Positions 49,689-57,552 of a DNA stretch of 57,552 nt are shown in pieces. The notes under the pieces were generated by a model. The model saw nothing but the letters and a program-made list of their open reading frames with translations. It had not been told where the DNA came from and did no database searches. Source of the DNA: an uncultured Lachnospiraceae bacterium (GTDB lineage Bacteria; Bacillota; Clostridia; Lachnospirales; Lachnospiraceae); contig CANQRW010000013.1 in NCBI GenBank assembly GCA_947626365.1, positions 1 to 57,552 of the forward strand, written 5' to 3'. The first letter of the stretch is position 1. Every line of letters starts with the position of its first letter. The position numbers were made by a program, and so were the translations under genes.

Positions 49689-51431
49689 ATGAACGGAAAC
49701 AAAACTTACTATGTATGCAAATATACGCCAATCGAGCTTCTGGCGGCGTTCGGTGCGGAGTGCGCCAACTTAAATTCCATGCCGGAAGGCTTCGACCTGG
49801 CGGACCAGATCGCCCATCCCAACCTGTGCGGTTTTGGGAAAGCCCTTCTGGAGGCAGTGATGCAGGGGCAGGTGAAGGAACTGATCCTGGTTAATTGCTG
49901 CGACACCATCCGCAGCGTATATGACGTGCTGGAGGACAGCGGCAGGCTGGATTTTCTCTACATGATTGACGCTCTTCACTGCGACAGCGTCTGCAGCCGG
50001 GAGCGGATGGCCGCCCAGCTGAAGGGGCTGGCCAGGGCCTACAGCGAGTACTCCGGAAGGGAATTTGACGAGCAGCGGTTCCGGGCGGCTTTTGTCCCGC
50101 CTGAGAGGGAGAAAGGCCCCCATCTTTCCGTCATGGGAGCCCGCATGGGCGCTCAGCTGTTTCAGCTGGTTCAGGAGGCCATGCCTCTTCCGGTGGAAAA
50201 TGACAGCTGCGTTCATAACCGGAGCGTGGGAGAGCTTCCGCCGCCGGAGGAGCCCAGCGTTTCGTTGGGAACAAGAACCGACGGGGCAGGAGAAACCGGC
50301 GGCCCGCTGGAAAGAACCGGCTGGGCGGATTCCTTTGCTTTCGGCAAGCTGATGGAATGGTACGCCGGCGAGCTGCTGGGCCAGATTCCCTGTATGCGGA
50401 TGACGGACAACACCGGCCGGAAACGGCTTTACAATGACCCGACCCTGCGGGGGATCATTTACCATACGGTAAAATTCTGCGATTTCTACAGCTTTGAGTA
50501 CGCGGAATTGAAGGATCACGCCAATCTGCCGCTTCTGAAGATTGAGTCGGATTACACGGTTCAGAGCAGCGGCCAGCTTCTGACCAGGCTGGAGGCCTTT
50601 GCGGAGAGCATCGCTCCGGAACAAAATACAGAGAAGGAAAAGAAAATGGGAAAAGGATATTTTGCGGGAATCGACAGCGGTTCCACCAGCACAGACGTAG
50701 TAATTCTGGATAAAGACAGAAATATGGTGACAGGCATCATTCTGCCCACGGGAGCGGGAGCCGCCATGGGAGCTGAAAGAGCTCTGGAGGAAGCCCTTCG
50801 CGAGGCCGGGCTTCAGAGGGAGGACATCGACGCTATGGTGACCACCGGCTACGGCCGGGGAGCGATCCAGGACGGGGACAAGAGCATCACGGAGATCACC
50901 TGCCACGCCAGAGGCGCCCATTTCCTGGATCCGGAGGTGCGGACCGTGGTGGACATCGGCGGACAGGACAGCAAGGTGATCCGTCTGGACGAGAACGGGG
51001 CCGTGGTGAATTTTGTCATGAACGATAAATGCGCTGCCGGAACCGGCCGTTTCCTGGAGATGATGGCCAGAACTATGGAAATGGATTTGGATCAGATGAG
51101 CGTCACCGGTCTTACTTATGACGAGGATATCACTATTTCCAGCATGTGCACCGTGTTTGCCGAGTCGGAGGTGGTGTCGCTGATCGCCCAGAATAAGGCG
51201 ACCGATGACATTGTCCACGGCCTGAACAAGGCGGTGGCGTCCAAGACTGCCTCCCTGGCCAAGCGGGTAAGGGGCGAGGACAAATACATGATGACCGGCG
51301 GCGTGTCCAAAAACCAGGGCCTGGTGAAGACCCTGGAGGAGAAGCTGGGGACCAAGCTGGTGATCAGCGACAAGGCCCAGCTGTGCGGGGCTCTGGGCGC
51401 GGCCTTGTTCGCCGCGGATATGGTGGTGTAA
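49689..51431 (+). CDS. Fused dehydratase-like subunit and 2-hydroxyacyl-CoA dehydratase activase
   Basis: The 580-residue protein joins two families. The first roughly 315 residues are HgdB-like: NLCGFGKALLEAVM, LVNCCDTIRSVYDVLEDSG, and GIIYHTVKFCDFYSFEYAELK with LLKIESDYTVQSSGQLLTRLEAF. The rest is a BcrAD/HgdC-type ATPase: FAGIDSGSTSTDVVILDKD, VVDIGGQDSKVIRLDENG, and the two cluster Cys in NDKCAAGTGRFLEMMA and SSMCTVFAESEVVSLIAQ. An ATG at 50645 with AGAGAAGG upstream sits at the junction, so the activase might also be made alone. It is 12 nt after the previous subunit. Activase and second dehydratase subunit in one chain is the oddity. Confidence 0.9.
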   Translation: MNGNKTYYVCKYTPIELLAAFGAECANLNSMPEGFDLADQIAHPNLCGFGKALLEAVMQGQVKELILVNCCDTIRSVYDVLEDSGRLDFLYMIDALHCDSVCSRERMAAQLKGLARAYSEYSGREFDEQRFRAAFVPPEREKGPHLSVMGARMGAQLFQLVQEAMPLPVENDSCVHNRSVGELPPPEEPSVSLGTRTDGAGETGGPLERTGWADSFAFGKLMEWYAGELLGQIPCMRMTDNTGRKRLYNDPTLRGIIYHTVKFCDFYSFEYAELKDHANLPLLKIESDYTVQSSGQLLTRLEAFAESIAPEQNTEKEKKMGKGYFAGIDSGSTSTDVVILDKDRNMVTGIILPTGAGAAMGAERALEEALREAGLQREDIDAMVTTGYGRGAIQDGDKSITEITCHARGAHFLDPEVRTVVDIGGQDSKVIRLDENGAVVNFVMNDKCAAGTGRFLEMMARTMEMDLDQMSVTGLTYDEDITISSMCTVFAESEVVSLIAQNKATDDIVHGLNKAVASKTASLAKRVRGEDKYMMTGGVSKNQGLVKTLEEKLGTKLVISDKAQLCGALGAALFAADMVV

Positions 51432-51473
51432 GGACAGAATTGAACGAATGTGGCTCATGAAGAGCCTGCAAAA

Positions 51474-52289
51474 TCAGACCGATTTCCTCTGAAGAACTTC
51501 GCTCTTCAGGAGAAGTCGGTTTTTGGCGTTTGTTTTCAGCGGATGGAGCTTCTTTCGGCGAATCAGGTCGTCGATATTTTGCCGGGAACAGCCCAAAAGC
51601 TCTGCCGCTTCCGCGATGTTTACCGCGCGGCACGCGACAAACTGTTTGAAATCATCAAGAGATAAAGGGACCAAAGTCCCGCTTTCGTACAGGCTGCGGT
51701 CTGAAACGGTCAGCTGTTCTCCCCAGGAGATTCCGTATCCGCCCGGCTGAATCTGTATCTGTTCAAACAGAGCCTTATGGCTGAGAATCGGGGCGAAGGC
51801 AGGATTGTTTGCCGTAAGAGACGGAAGCGGGCATTTTTTGACGATTCCATTCCGGAAGAATACCAGCAGATTCCAATCGGAAAGGGGGATTACATCCTCG
51901 ATACGCTTTTGGTATCGGTCTGTAAATCCGGCTGGAAGATCGCTTTCTGAGATGGGGGTGAGATAACAGGAGTCCTGCGGGCACCGGCCATCTGAGAGCA
52001 TCAGCAGCTGATATTCGTCGTATTCATCCAGCCCATTGTCCCGGAGAATCTGCCCCAGGTTCTGACGGTCCGGCGGAACGATCCGCTGCTGTACCCATAT
52101 CCGGCTCCAGTAGGCGTTAACGGTAGTTTCGCCGCGCTTCAGGAATGAGGACAGCAGAAGAGGAACTTCCCAAGGATCCGCGTCATCCGGAAGTTCGATA
52201 TAAAAACTCTTCTCTTTTTCAAAATAAATCAGGTAAGCCAGATCTTTTCCGGCATAATTATCCGCGTCGCGAATCGCGAAAATCTTCAT
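51474..52289 (-). CDS. HTH-domain partner of the HipA-like kinase
   Basis: I know no name for this 271-residue protein. Its N-terminal two-thirds are soluble, with PDDADPWEVPLLLSSFLKRGE and WVQQRIVPPDRQNLGQILRDNGLDEYDEYQLLM; no enzymatic motif is seen. The C-terminal part (about 220-268) is a helix-turn-helix of excisionase/MerR type (VNIAEAAELLGCSRQNIDDLIRRKKLHPLK). I start it at 52289 because AGGTGG lies 7 nt before; an ATG at 52295 is too close. Its start overlaps the end of the kinase gene by 32 bp, which suggests translational coupling and joint function, perhaps as regulator or antitoxin. Confidence 0.75.
   Translation of the reverse strand: MKIFAIRDADNYAGKDLAYLIYFEKEKSFYIELPDDADPWEVPLLLSSFLKRGETTVNAYWSRIWVQQRIVPPDRQNLGQILRDNGLDEYDEYQLLMLSDGRCPQDSCYLTPISESDLPAGFTDRYQKRIEDVIPLSDWNLLVFFRNGIVKKCPLPSLTANNPAFAPILSHKALFEQIQIQPGGYGISWGEQLTVSDRSLYESGTLVPLSLDDFKQFVACRAVNIAEAAELLGCSRQNIDDLIRRKKLHPLKTNAKNRLLLKSEVLQRKSV
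51478..51525 (+). terminator. Terminator of the dehydratase operon, inside the convergent gene
   Basis: ACCGA (51478-51482) with TCGGT (51516-51520) and CTGAAGA (51489-51495) with TCTTCAG (51503-51509) form a stem followed by TTTTT. It lies 47 nt after the activase stop and overlaps the last codons of the minus-strand HTH gene. Confidence 0.75.
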
Positions 52290-53088
52290 AACCACACCAC
52301 CTGTTCCAGATCATTTCCCAGATTTTGTCGAGCCATACATCAGAAAGAGCCGCCTCAAGTCCTTCCAGAAGAAAATCCCGGTCTGTTATCCGGAGCGGTT
52401 GGAGAGACGGAAACCGATTGGGAGGAATCAGCGACAGATTCCGGTACGCGGAATTGGAGCCGACAAAACACTGGACCGGTTTATCCTCCATCACATCTGC
52501 GGTTCGGACCGCTTCTTCCGTGCGGCAGGGAAAAAGCAGGGAGAGGCCGTGGTCAAACAGCGGAGCCAGACGGAAGGTGCGGGTTTTGGAATTGCGCAGG
52601 ACTTCGATATTAGCGCCGTGCCGGTCCCGGTTAAGAATCAGATAATCAAATGCCAGCATCTCGTACAGATAAGATTCCCAGCCCTGCCGGATACAGAATT
52701 CCATCGGGGTTTCCATGGGCCTTCTCTCGGCCTGATAATAGACGTCAAGAGCCAGTTTGCTTTCCCCAGGTTTTTTGAAATCCTCTGAGGCACAGAGCCA
52801 GGTCTCATACAGCCTGTCTTCGATACGGATATCAGCGTGAATCAGCTGGTAGCGCAGATGGTCGATTCCGAGCAGCGTAAGAAGCCGGTCAGCGATGATT
52901 TCATTGATGCATTCATGGCCGGTGATTCCCAGAAAGGAATCATAGTTGGATAATTTGTAATAAATCCGTTTCCCATTCAAATCCGAATACGCCTTCAGGA
53001 AGGAACCGGCAGTTCCGGATGAATGGCGTATTCTGGTCCATGACAGATAAGTCAGATCCTGTTTTTCTGAGATTAACTGGGACTGCAT
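52258..53088 (-). CDS. HipA-like serine/threonine kinase
   Basis: The 276 residues carry the HipA kinase signature: the catalytic loop FDYLILNRDRHGANIEVL (Asp and Asn near residues 155-160) followed by the metal-binding LAPLFDHGLSLLF (Asp near 179). The N-terminal part includes GKRIYYKLSNYDS with a possible ATP-binding Lys. HipA proteins phosphorylate glutamyl-tRNA synthetase or other targets and act as toxins, usually with a small HTH antitoxin encoded upstream. Here the HTH partner is larger and downstream. The start at 53088 follows GGAGGTG. A mainly regulatory or non-toxin role is also possible. Confidence 0.8.
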   Translation of the reverse strand: MQSQLISEKQDLTYLSWTRIRHSSGTAGSFLKAYSDLNGKRIYYKLSNYDSFLGITGHECINEIIADRLLTLLGIDHLRYQLIHADIRIEDRLYETWLCASEDFKKPGESKLALDVYYQAERRPMETPMEFCIRQGWESYLYEMLAFDYLILNRDRHGANIEVLRNSKTRTFRLAPLFDHGLSLLFPCRTEEAVRTADVMEDKPVQCFVGSNSAYRNLSLIPPNRFPSLQPLRITDRDFLLEGLEAALSDVWLDKIWEMIWNRWCGYEDFRDSRRG

Positions 53089-53120
53089 GGGTTCACCTCC
53101 GCCGTTTGTGCTCTTACATA

Positions 53121-53150
53121 AAAATAGCACAATACTTGTCATATGTCAAG
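53121..53150 (-). promoter_or_regulatory. Promoter and candidate operator of the kinase/HTH pair
   Basis: On the minus strand TTGACA (53144-53149) and TATTTT (53121-53126) are 17 nt apart. CTTGACATATGACAAG (53135-53150) is palindromic except for two bases and covers the -35 box, so a protein bound there would repress the promoter; the HTH partner is the obvious candidate. Confidence 0.6.
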
Positions 53151-53318
53151 TAATGATTTTCTGGACTTATGCAGGATGGGGACCGATTTCATTCGCTGCG
53201 AACAGCCGGTCTTTTCTTAACAGATTGTCAGAATCCAGTCACGAAATATTCATCTTCCTCCATTACAATAAGTTTCATCAAGCAACTGACAATGTGAAAC
53301 TTTTAAGGAGGAAGAAAA

Positions 53319-54620
53319 ATGGCTGCAATAATTGGTTTTGCAATGATCATCCTGATCGTGTTCCTGCTGCTGAAGGGCAAGATGGATCCTATCGTGGTCC
53401 TGGCTGTGGTTCCCACTGTGGCGGCGCTGCTTCTCGGCTTTGGCCCTCAGGAAATCGGCGGATTTATCAAGGATGGTATCGGAACGACTACCAGCAACGG
53501 TATCCTGTTCATTTTCTCGGTAATTTACTTCGGAGTCATGTCCGATACCGGCATGTTTGACGTGATCGTGAATTTCCTGGTCAAGCTTGCCGGCAACAAT
53601 GTAATCGCGGTGACGGTGGCCACAGCCCTGATCGCTACGATCGCTCACTTAGATGGTACGACGGCTACCACCGTCCTGATTACCATACCAGCGTTGTATC
53701 CGGTCTATAAATCAATGAAAATTGATACAAGAATTCTGCTGTGCCTGACCGGTGCCTGCATGGGGGTCATGAACCTGCTTCCCTGGGGCGGTCCGGTGGC
53801 TCGGGCCGCCACGGTTCTGGCCATGGATGCCAACGACCTGTGGCACATCCTGATTCCGATTCAGATCGCTGGATTTATCGCCAACATCATCGTAGCCGTT
53901 CTTCTGGGCATGCTGGCCATCAAGTGGGGCGCAGGCGCAGGCAAGGGCGAGGTCGTTGAGGTTGACGTAAAGGCTCAGGAGGAAGAGAACGCTCTTCGCC
54001 GGCCGAAGCTCCTCATCTTCAACCTGGCACTGACCATCATTCTGATCGCGGCTCTGTCCACAGACTTTATCACCAGCTATGTGGCTTTCCTGCTGGCTCT
54101 GGGCGTGGCCCTGGCCGTTAACTATCCGGATCAGAAGCTTCAGAACAAGCTGATTAAAAAGCATGCTCCCGCGGCTCTGATCATTTCCGGAACCCTGTTC
54201 GCTGCCGGCGCCATGGTAGGAGTCCTGGACGGAACTGGCATGCTGACCGCCATGGCTAATGCCCTTATGGGGATCATTCCCACCTTCCTTGGCAAATTTA
54301 TCCACATCATCTTCGGTATCTTTGCTCTGCCGCTGGGACTGTGCGTGGGAACCGACGCTTACTTCTACGGCGTGATGCCGCTGGTTATGGAAGTGGGCGA
54401 GACTTACGGCGTAGCTTCCCTGAGCACTGCCATCACCATGGTAATCGGCAAGAACCTGGCTCTGATGGTAAGCCCGCTGGTACCGGCTACCTTCCTGGCC
54501 ATCGGCCTGACCAACACGGAACTGAAGGATCACATGAAATTCAGTATCCCAATCTACTGGGTGGTCAGTATCATTATGGTAATCATCGGAATCATTCTCG
54601 GAATTGTTCCGCTCTATTAA
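53319..54620 (+). CDS. CitMHS-family citrate/metal symporter
   Basis: The 433 residues form about twelve membrane helices, starting IIGFAMIILIVFLLLKGKMDPIVVLAVVPTVAALLLG. The pattern HLDGTTATTVLITIPALYPVYKSMKIDTRILLC and GVMNLLPWGGPVARAATVL is characteristic of CitMHS. Family members move citrate complexed with Mg2+ or Ca2+ with protons; here the exact acid is unknown. The ATG follows TAAGGAGGAAG. The gene lies in front of a two-component system, as carboxylate transporters often do. Confidence 0.9.
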   Translation: MAAIIGFAMIILIVFLLLKGKMDPIVVLAVVPTVAALLLGFGPQEIGGFIKDGIGTTTSNGILFIFSVIYFGVMSDTGMFDVIVNFLVKLAGNNVIAVTVATALIATIAHLDGTTATTVLITIPALYPVYKSMKIDTRILLCLTGACMGVMNLLPWGGPVARAATVLAMDANDLWHILIPIQIAGFIANIIVAVLLGMLAIKWGAGAGKGEVVEVDVKAQEEENALRRPKLLIFNLALTIILIAALSTDFITSYVAFLLALGVALAVNYPDQKLQNKLIKKHAPAALIISGTLFAAGAMVGVLDGTGMLTAMANALMGIIPTFLGKFIHIIFGIFALPLGLCVGTDAYFYGVMPLVMEVGETYGVASLSTAITMVIGKNLALMVSPLVPATFLAIGLTNTELKDHMKFSIPIYWVVSIIMVIIGIILGIVPLY

Positions 54621-54720
54621 TAATACATATGTGATTGTGAAGACGCGGTGCGGAAAAGAACTGTTTTCGGTTCTTTTCCGTGCCCTTCATTTGTGCTATA
54701 CTAATGATTGGGTGGTTCTT

Positions 54721-55413
54721 ATGGCGAACGAAAAAATACTGGTAGTTGATGATGAAAGGTCCATCCGGCTGGCGCTTAAGACGGCCTTCCGCCGGGAGGG
54801 GATGAATGTGGTGGAGGCGGACTGCGGAAAGGACGCGGTGCAGCTTCTCCGCTCACAGAGCTTCGATCTGATCGTTCTGGATGTGATGATGCAGGATATC
54901 GACGGATATACAATTCTTCAAAAACTCCGGGCAGACGGTATCATGACGCCGGTTCTGATGCTCAGCGGCAGGCAGGAGGAGATGGATCAGGTTCTGGGTC
55001 TTGGGTTGGGGGCGGATGATTATCTGACCAAGCCTTTTCACCTGTCGGTGCTGATTCAGAAGGTAAAGGCCCTGATTCGGCGCAACTCCATCTATAACCA
55101 GTCCCGGCAGACAGTGATTACGGTGGGGCCATTCCGCTTCGATACGGTAAAGCTGGAGTGCTACAAGGACGGACAGCTTCTGAGTTTTACGGCCAGGGAG
55201 CTGGCCCTGTTCCGGTTCCTTCTGGAACATCCCGGCCAGGTCTTTACCAAGGAGCAGCTGTACCGCCAGGTATGGAATGAAAATGTCATCGACGACAATA
55301 CCATTATGGTCTATATGAAGCGCCTCCGGGAAAAGATTGAGGATGACCCGAAGAATCCGGTGTACATTACGACCATCAGGGGGATAGGATATCTGTTCTA
55401 TGGCAAACGATAA
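54721..55413 (+). CDS. Response regulator, OmpR/PhoB type
   Basis: The 230 residues have a receiver domain (ILVVDDERSIRLALKTAF; phospho-acceptor Asp in FDLIVLDVMMQDIDGYTIL; Lys in DDYLTKPFHLSVLI) and a C-terminal winged helix (SFTARELALFRFLLEHPGQVFTKEQLYRQVW; VYMKRLREKIE). The start at 54721 is used because the receiver fold begins there; the frame continues upstream without a good ribosome site. It overlaps the hybrid kinase start by 14 bp. The nearby CitMHS gene is a plausible target. Confidence 0.93.
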   Translation: MANEKILVVDDERSIRLALKTAFRREGMNVVEADCGKDAVQLLRSQSFDLIVLDVMMQDIDGYTILQKLRADGIMTPVLMLSGRQEEMDQVLGLGLGADDYLTKPFHLSVLIQKVKALIRRNSIYNQSRQTVITVGPFRFDTVKLECYKDGQLLSFTARELALFRFLLEHPGQVFTKEQLYRQVWNENVIDDNTIMVYMKRLREKIEDDPKNPVYITTIRGIGYLFYGKR

Positions 55414-57552
55414 TGGAATTTCTCAGACTGAGAAAAGCAGCCCTACACAGAAGGAGCGCCGTCTGCGCCCCTTCTCACATATCGGTTTTATGCAGAAGAC
55501 CCATCATCGGCTCTTTCCGCATATAGATGTAATACAGATGATCAGTTTTGCCGCTGCGCTGGCTGCGTCGGCACTGATCATCTATTTCAGTTTTCTGGTC
55601 TATGATAATTACCGGGATGAGCTGATCCACACGGAACAGGAGGAACTTCTGACCATGGCGGAGACTATTGGCAAAAGCCTGGTCAACTATGTGGAGCAGG
55701 AGATCGAACAGCTGAATCTCTATTTTTCATCGCTGGAGGCCGTCTCGTCTCAGGAGGCCGCGCCGTCCCTAGGGGAAGATTCGCTGCCGGAAGCTTTGCC
55801 GGCGCGGACGCCGGATTCAGCGCCGGCCCAGGCGTCAGGTTCGCTGCCGGAAGTGATATCGTCTCAGGAGACGGAGCCGTCCCACGGGCTGACCGGCCCT
55901 GACAGTCCGGTCTTTCAGTCCGCGGCCGAGGCGCTGCTGGAGGAGAAGAACGGCCTGTACGACGCGGTGGCCTGCTATGATGGGGAGGGAAACCTGATTT
56001 TCCAAAACGGCGTGGTGGATTTTGATATCCATGAGGTTCCCGACAAGGAGGGAGCCGTCATATGCGGCAAAAAGATCTGCAGCGAGGGCTGGTATCAGAT
56101 GTTCCTCTCCCGGAGGTGCCGTATTGGGGGGGTTCCCTGTACGGTGATCTACGCGGTAAATCTGAACGTGCTTTACGCCCTGACGGTGCAGCCGGTGAAG
56201 ATCGGCGAGGGCGGCTATTCCGTTGTGAAGGACCGGGATCTGGCCATCATCATGCACCATGCCAGCAGCCAGATCGGAATGGACGCCATCTATGACCGGG
56301 CGGAACGGTATCCCCAGCTGGATCTGTCGGATCTGTTCCGGTGGATCGAGCTTCAGAAAACCCAGGATGAGGGATATGATGTCATTGATTCCTACCTCTG
56401 GGATGATCCCAGCCCCACTCCGGCCTATCAGCGCCGGATCGTGGCCTACACCACCATTCATCTTCCGGGGGAGGACTGGATCGTCAATTCCACCCTGCCC
56501 TTTGAAGAACTGAATGGCCCTCTGTACCGGATGATCCTGCGCCTGATCGCCATGAGCAGCCTTTCCCTTCTGCCCATTGCCTTTTTCGTGTACGTGACCA
56601 CCCGGAGCCGCCTGCGCTCCGAGAGCCAGAAGAAGGAGATTCAGTATCTGAAGGAGATCAACGAGGGGATGGAGCTTCTGCGCCACAAGGAGGAGGAGAT
56701 CCAGCATTACCAGCGGGTTCAGTCCATCGGCCAGATGAGCAGCCATATCGCCCACGAATTCAATAATTATCTGACGCCGGTCATGGTGTACGGGGAGATC
56801 CTGGAGGGGGATGAATCCCTGAGCGAGGAAAACCACGAGCTGATCAGCGGGATCCTGAACTCCGCCGGCCAGGCGGCCGGCCTGTCCCGGAAGCTTCTGG
56901 ATTTCAGCCGCCAGGATTCGGCGGCAGCCCTGACGACCCTGTGCTTTACAAAAGAGGTTTTGGAGGCGCTGGACATTATCCGGCGGCTTGTGCCGGAAAA
57001 CATTGTCTTTCAGACGGAGATCGCGGAGGAGTCTTTGTATATCCGGGGACGGAGCCAGATGGCGGAGCATCTGCTGATGAACTTGTGCAACAATGCTTTT
57101 CACGCCATGGAGAAGGAGGGCGGCACTTTGACTATAACCCTGAGGAGGGCTTTCGGCGGAGTGGCCGGAGAATCAGCAGCGGAGGCGAACCCGCCCAGAG
57201 GGGACTGGGTACTGCTTTCTGTGGCTGATACCGGCTGCGGCATCAGCAAAGACGCCATGGACAAGATTTTCGAGCCCTTTTATACCACCAAGGGCAGCGG
57301 CAAGGGGACCGGCCTGGGCCTTTCCGTGGTCCGGAATATGGTGACGGCCGCCGGCGGCGAGATCCGGATTGACAGCCGGGAGGGCAGCGGAACCATCTTC
57401 TATCTGTATTTTCCCAGAGTGGAAGAGCAGGAGGCCTTGGAAATCCAGCCTGTGATCCGTCAGACGGACCGGGTGGTGGTGGTGGACGACGATCCGGATG
57501 TGCTGAAATCTCTGGGGACATTTTTAAAGAGCCGCCATCTGAAAACCGAGTG
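55400..57552 (+). CDS. Hybrid sensor histidine kinase (partial, cut by window end)
   Basis: The reading frame starts at ATG 55400 and runs off the window, so at least 717 residues are present. In order: a short cytoplasmic start; a membrane helix (about 52-72, MISFAAALAASALIIYFSFLVY); a large extracellular sensor with an Ala/Pro/Ser-rich insert (about 115-175); a second helix (about 378-400, LIAMSSLSLLPIAFFVYVTT); a His box of the HEFNN kind (SSHIAHEFNNYLTPVMVYGEIL); an ATPase domain with NLCNNAFHAM, DTGCGI and GKGTGLGLSVV; and the beginning of a receiver domain (VVVVDDDPDVLKSL). Its neighbour is the response regulator, overlapped by 14 bp. Confidence 0.9.
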   Translation, partial: MANDNGISQTEKSSPTQKERRLRPFSHIGFMQKTHHRLFPHIDVIQMISFAAALAASALIIYFSFLVYDNYRDELIHTEQEELLTMAETIGKSLVNYVEQEIEQLNLYFSSLEAVSSQEAAPSLGEDSLPEALPARTPDSAPAQASGSLPEVISSQETEPSHGLTGPDSPVFQSAAEALLEEKNGLYDAVACYDGEGNLIFQNGVVDFDIHEVPDKEGAVICGKKICSEGWYQMFLSRRCRIGGVPCTVIYAVNLNVLYALTVQPVKIGEGGYSVVKDRDLAIIMHHASSQIGMDAIYDRAERYPQLDLSDLFRWIELQKTQDEGYDVIDSYLWDDPSPTPAYQRRIVAYTTIHLPGEDWIVNSTLPFEELNGPLYRMILRLIAMSSLSLLPIAFFVYVTTRSRLRSESQKKEIQYLKEINEGMELLRHKEEEIQHYQRVQSIGQMSSHIAHEFNNYLTPVMVYGEILEGDESLSEENHELISGILNSAGQAAGLSRKLLDFSRQDSAAALTTLCFTKEVLEALDIIRRLVPENIVFQTEIAEESLYIRGRSQMAEHLLMNLCNNAFHAMEKEGGTLTITLRRAFGGVAGESAAEANPPRGDWVLLSVADTGCGISKDAMDKIFEPFYTTKGSGKGTGLGLSVVRNMVTAAGGEIRIDSREGSGTIFYLYFPRVEEQEALEIQPVIRQTDRVVVVDDDPDVLKSLGTFLKSRHLKTE

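Overview
The window looks like the chromosome of an anaerobic Clostridia member, most likely Lachnospiraceae. The evidence is strong AGGAGG-type ribosome sites, clostridial gene content (2-hydroxyacyl-CoA dehydratase with its activase, a predicted PPi-type phosphofructokinase, CitMHS transporter, DegV, MATE) and a CIRCE-controlled hrcA-grpE-dnaK-dnaJ cluster. Most of it is vertically inherited housekeeping and catabolic sequence. The accessory part is a complete type II-A CRISPR-Cas locus at about 6.1-14.9 kb.

Layout. 1-6.1 kb: tRNA-Arg, a membrane protein, queA, an RluF-type pseudouridine synthase, ligA and metA. 6.1-14.9 kb: cas9-cas1-cas2-csn2, an antisense tracrRNA with its own promoter and terminator, a 66-nt leader and 13 identical repeats with 12 spacers. 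This block lies between two direct copies of a repetitive coiled-coil gene; the second copy also carries the last codons of metA. 15-22.3 kb: pepC, a PocR/AraC regulator, a sugar-type ABC importer without its own ATPase, and a glycerol-1-phosphate dehydrogenase. 22.3-28.8 kb: a TetR regulator divergent from an MMPL exporter and a GLUG-repeat surface protein. 28.6-34.5 kb: a hexuronate/KDG pathway (uxaA, iclR, eda, kdgK) followed by the phosphofructokinase, with two clear operator regions. 34.5-41 kb: MATE, Fe-S aldo/keto reductase, small membrane protein, GNAT, an unknown protein, patatin and a 3D-domain cell-wall protein. 41-46.6 kb: hrcA, grpE, dnaK, dnaJ. 46.8-51.5 kb: MarR, DegV, a 2-hydroxyacyl-CoA dehydratase subunit and a dehydratase-activase fusion. 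51.5-53.1 kb: a HipA-like kinase paired with an HTH protein. 53.3 kb to the end: a CitMHS transporter and a two-component system whose hybrid kinase is cut by the window end.

How the genes work together. UxaA makes 2-keto-3-deoxygluconate (KDG), KdgK phosphorylates it and Eda splits the product to pyruvate and glyceraldehyde-3-phosphate; an IclR protein encoded inside the cluster probably binds twin TTCGT-N4-ACGAA palindromes before eda. In the CRISPR locus the predicted tracrRNA pairs with the repeat in the lower stem / GA-AAGU bulge / upper stem form known for type II-A. The leader carries a 14-nt segment exactly complementary to the repeat, which suggests leader-repeat RNA folding. All functions are read from sequence motifs; nothing was searched against a database.
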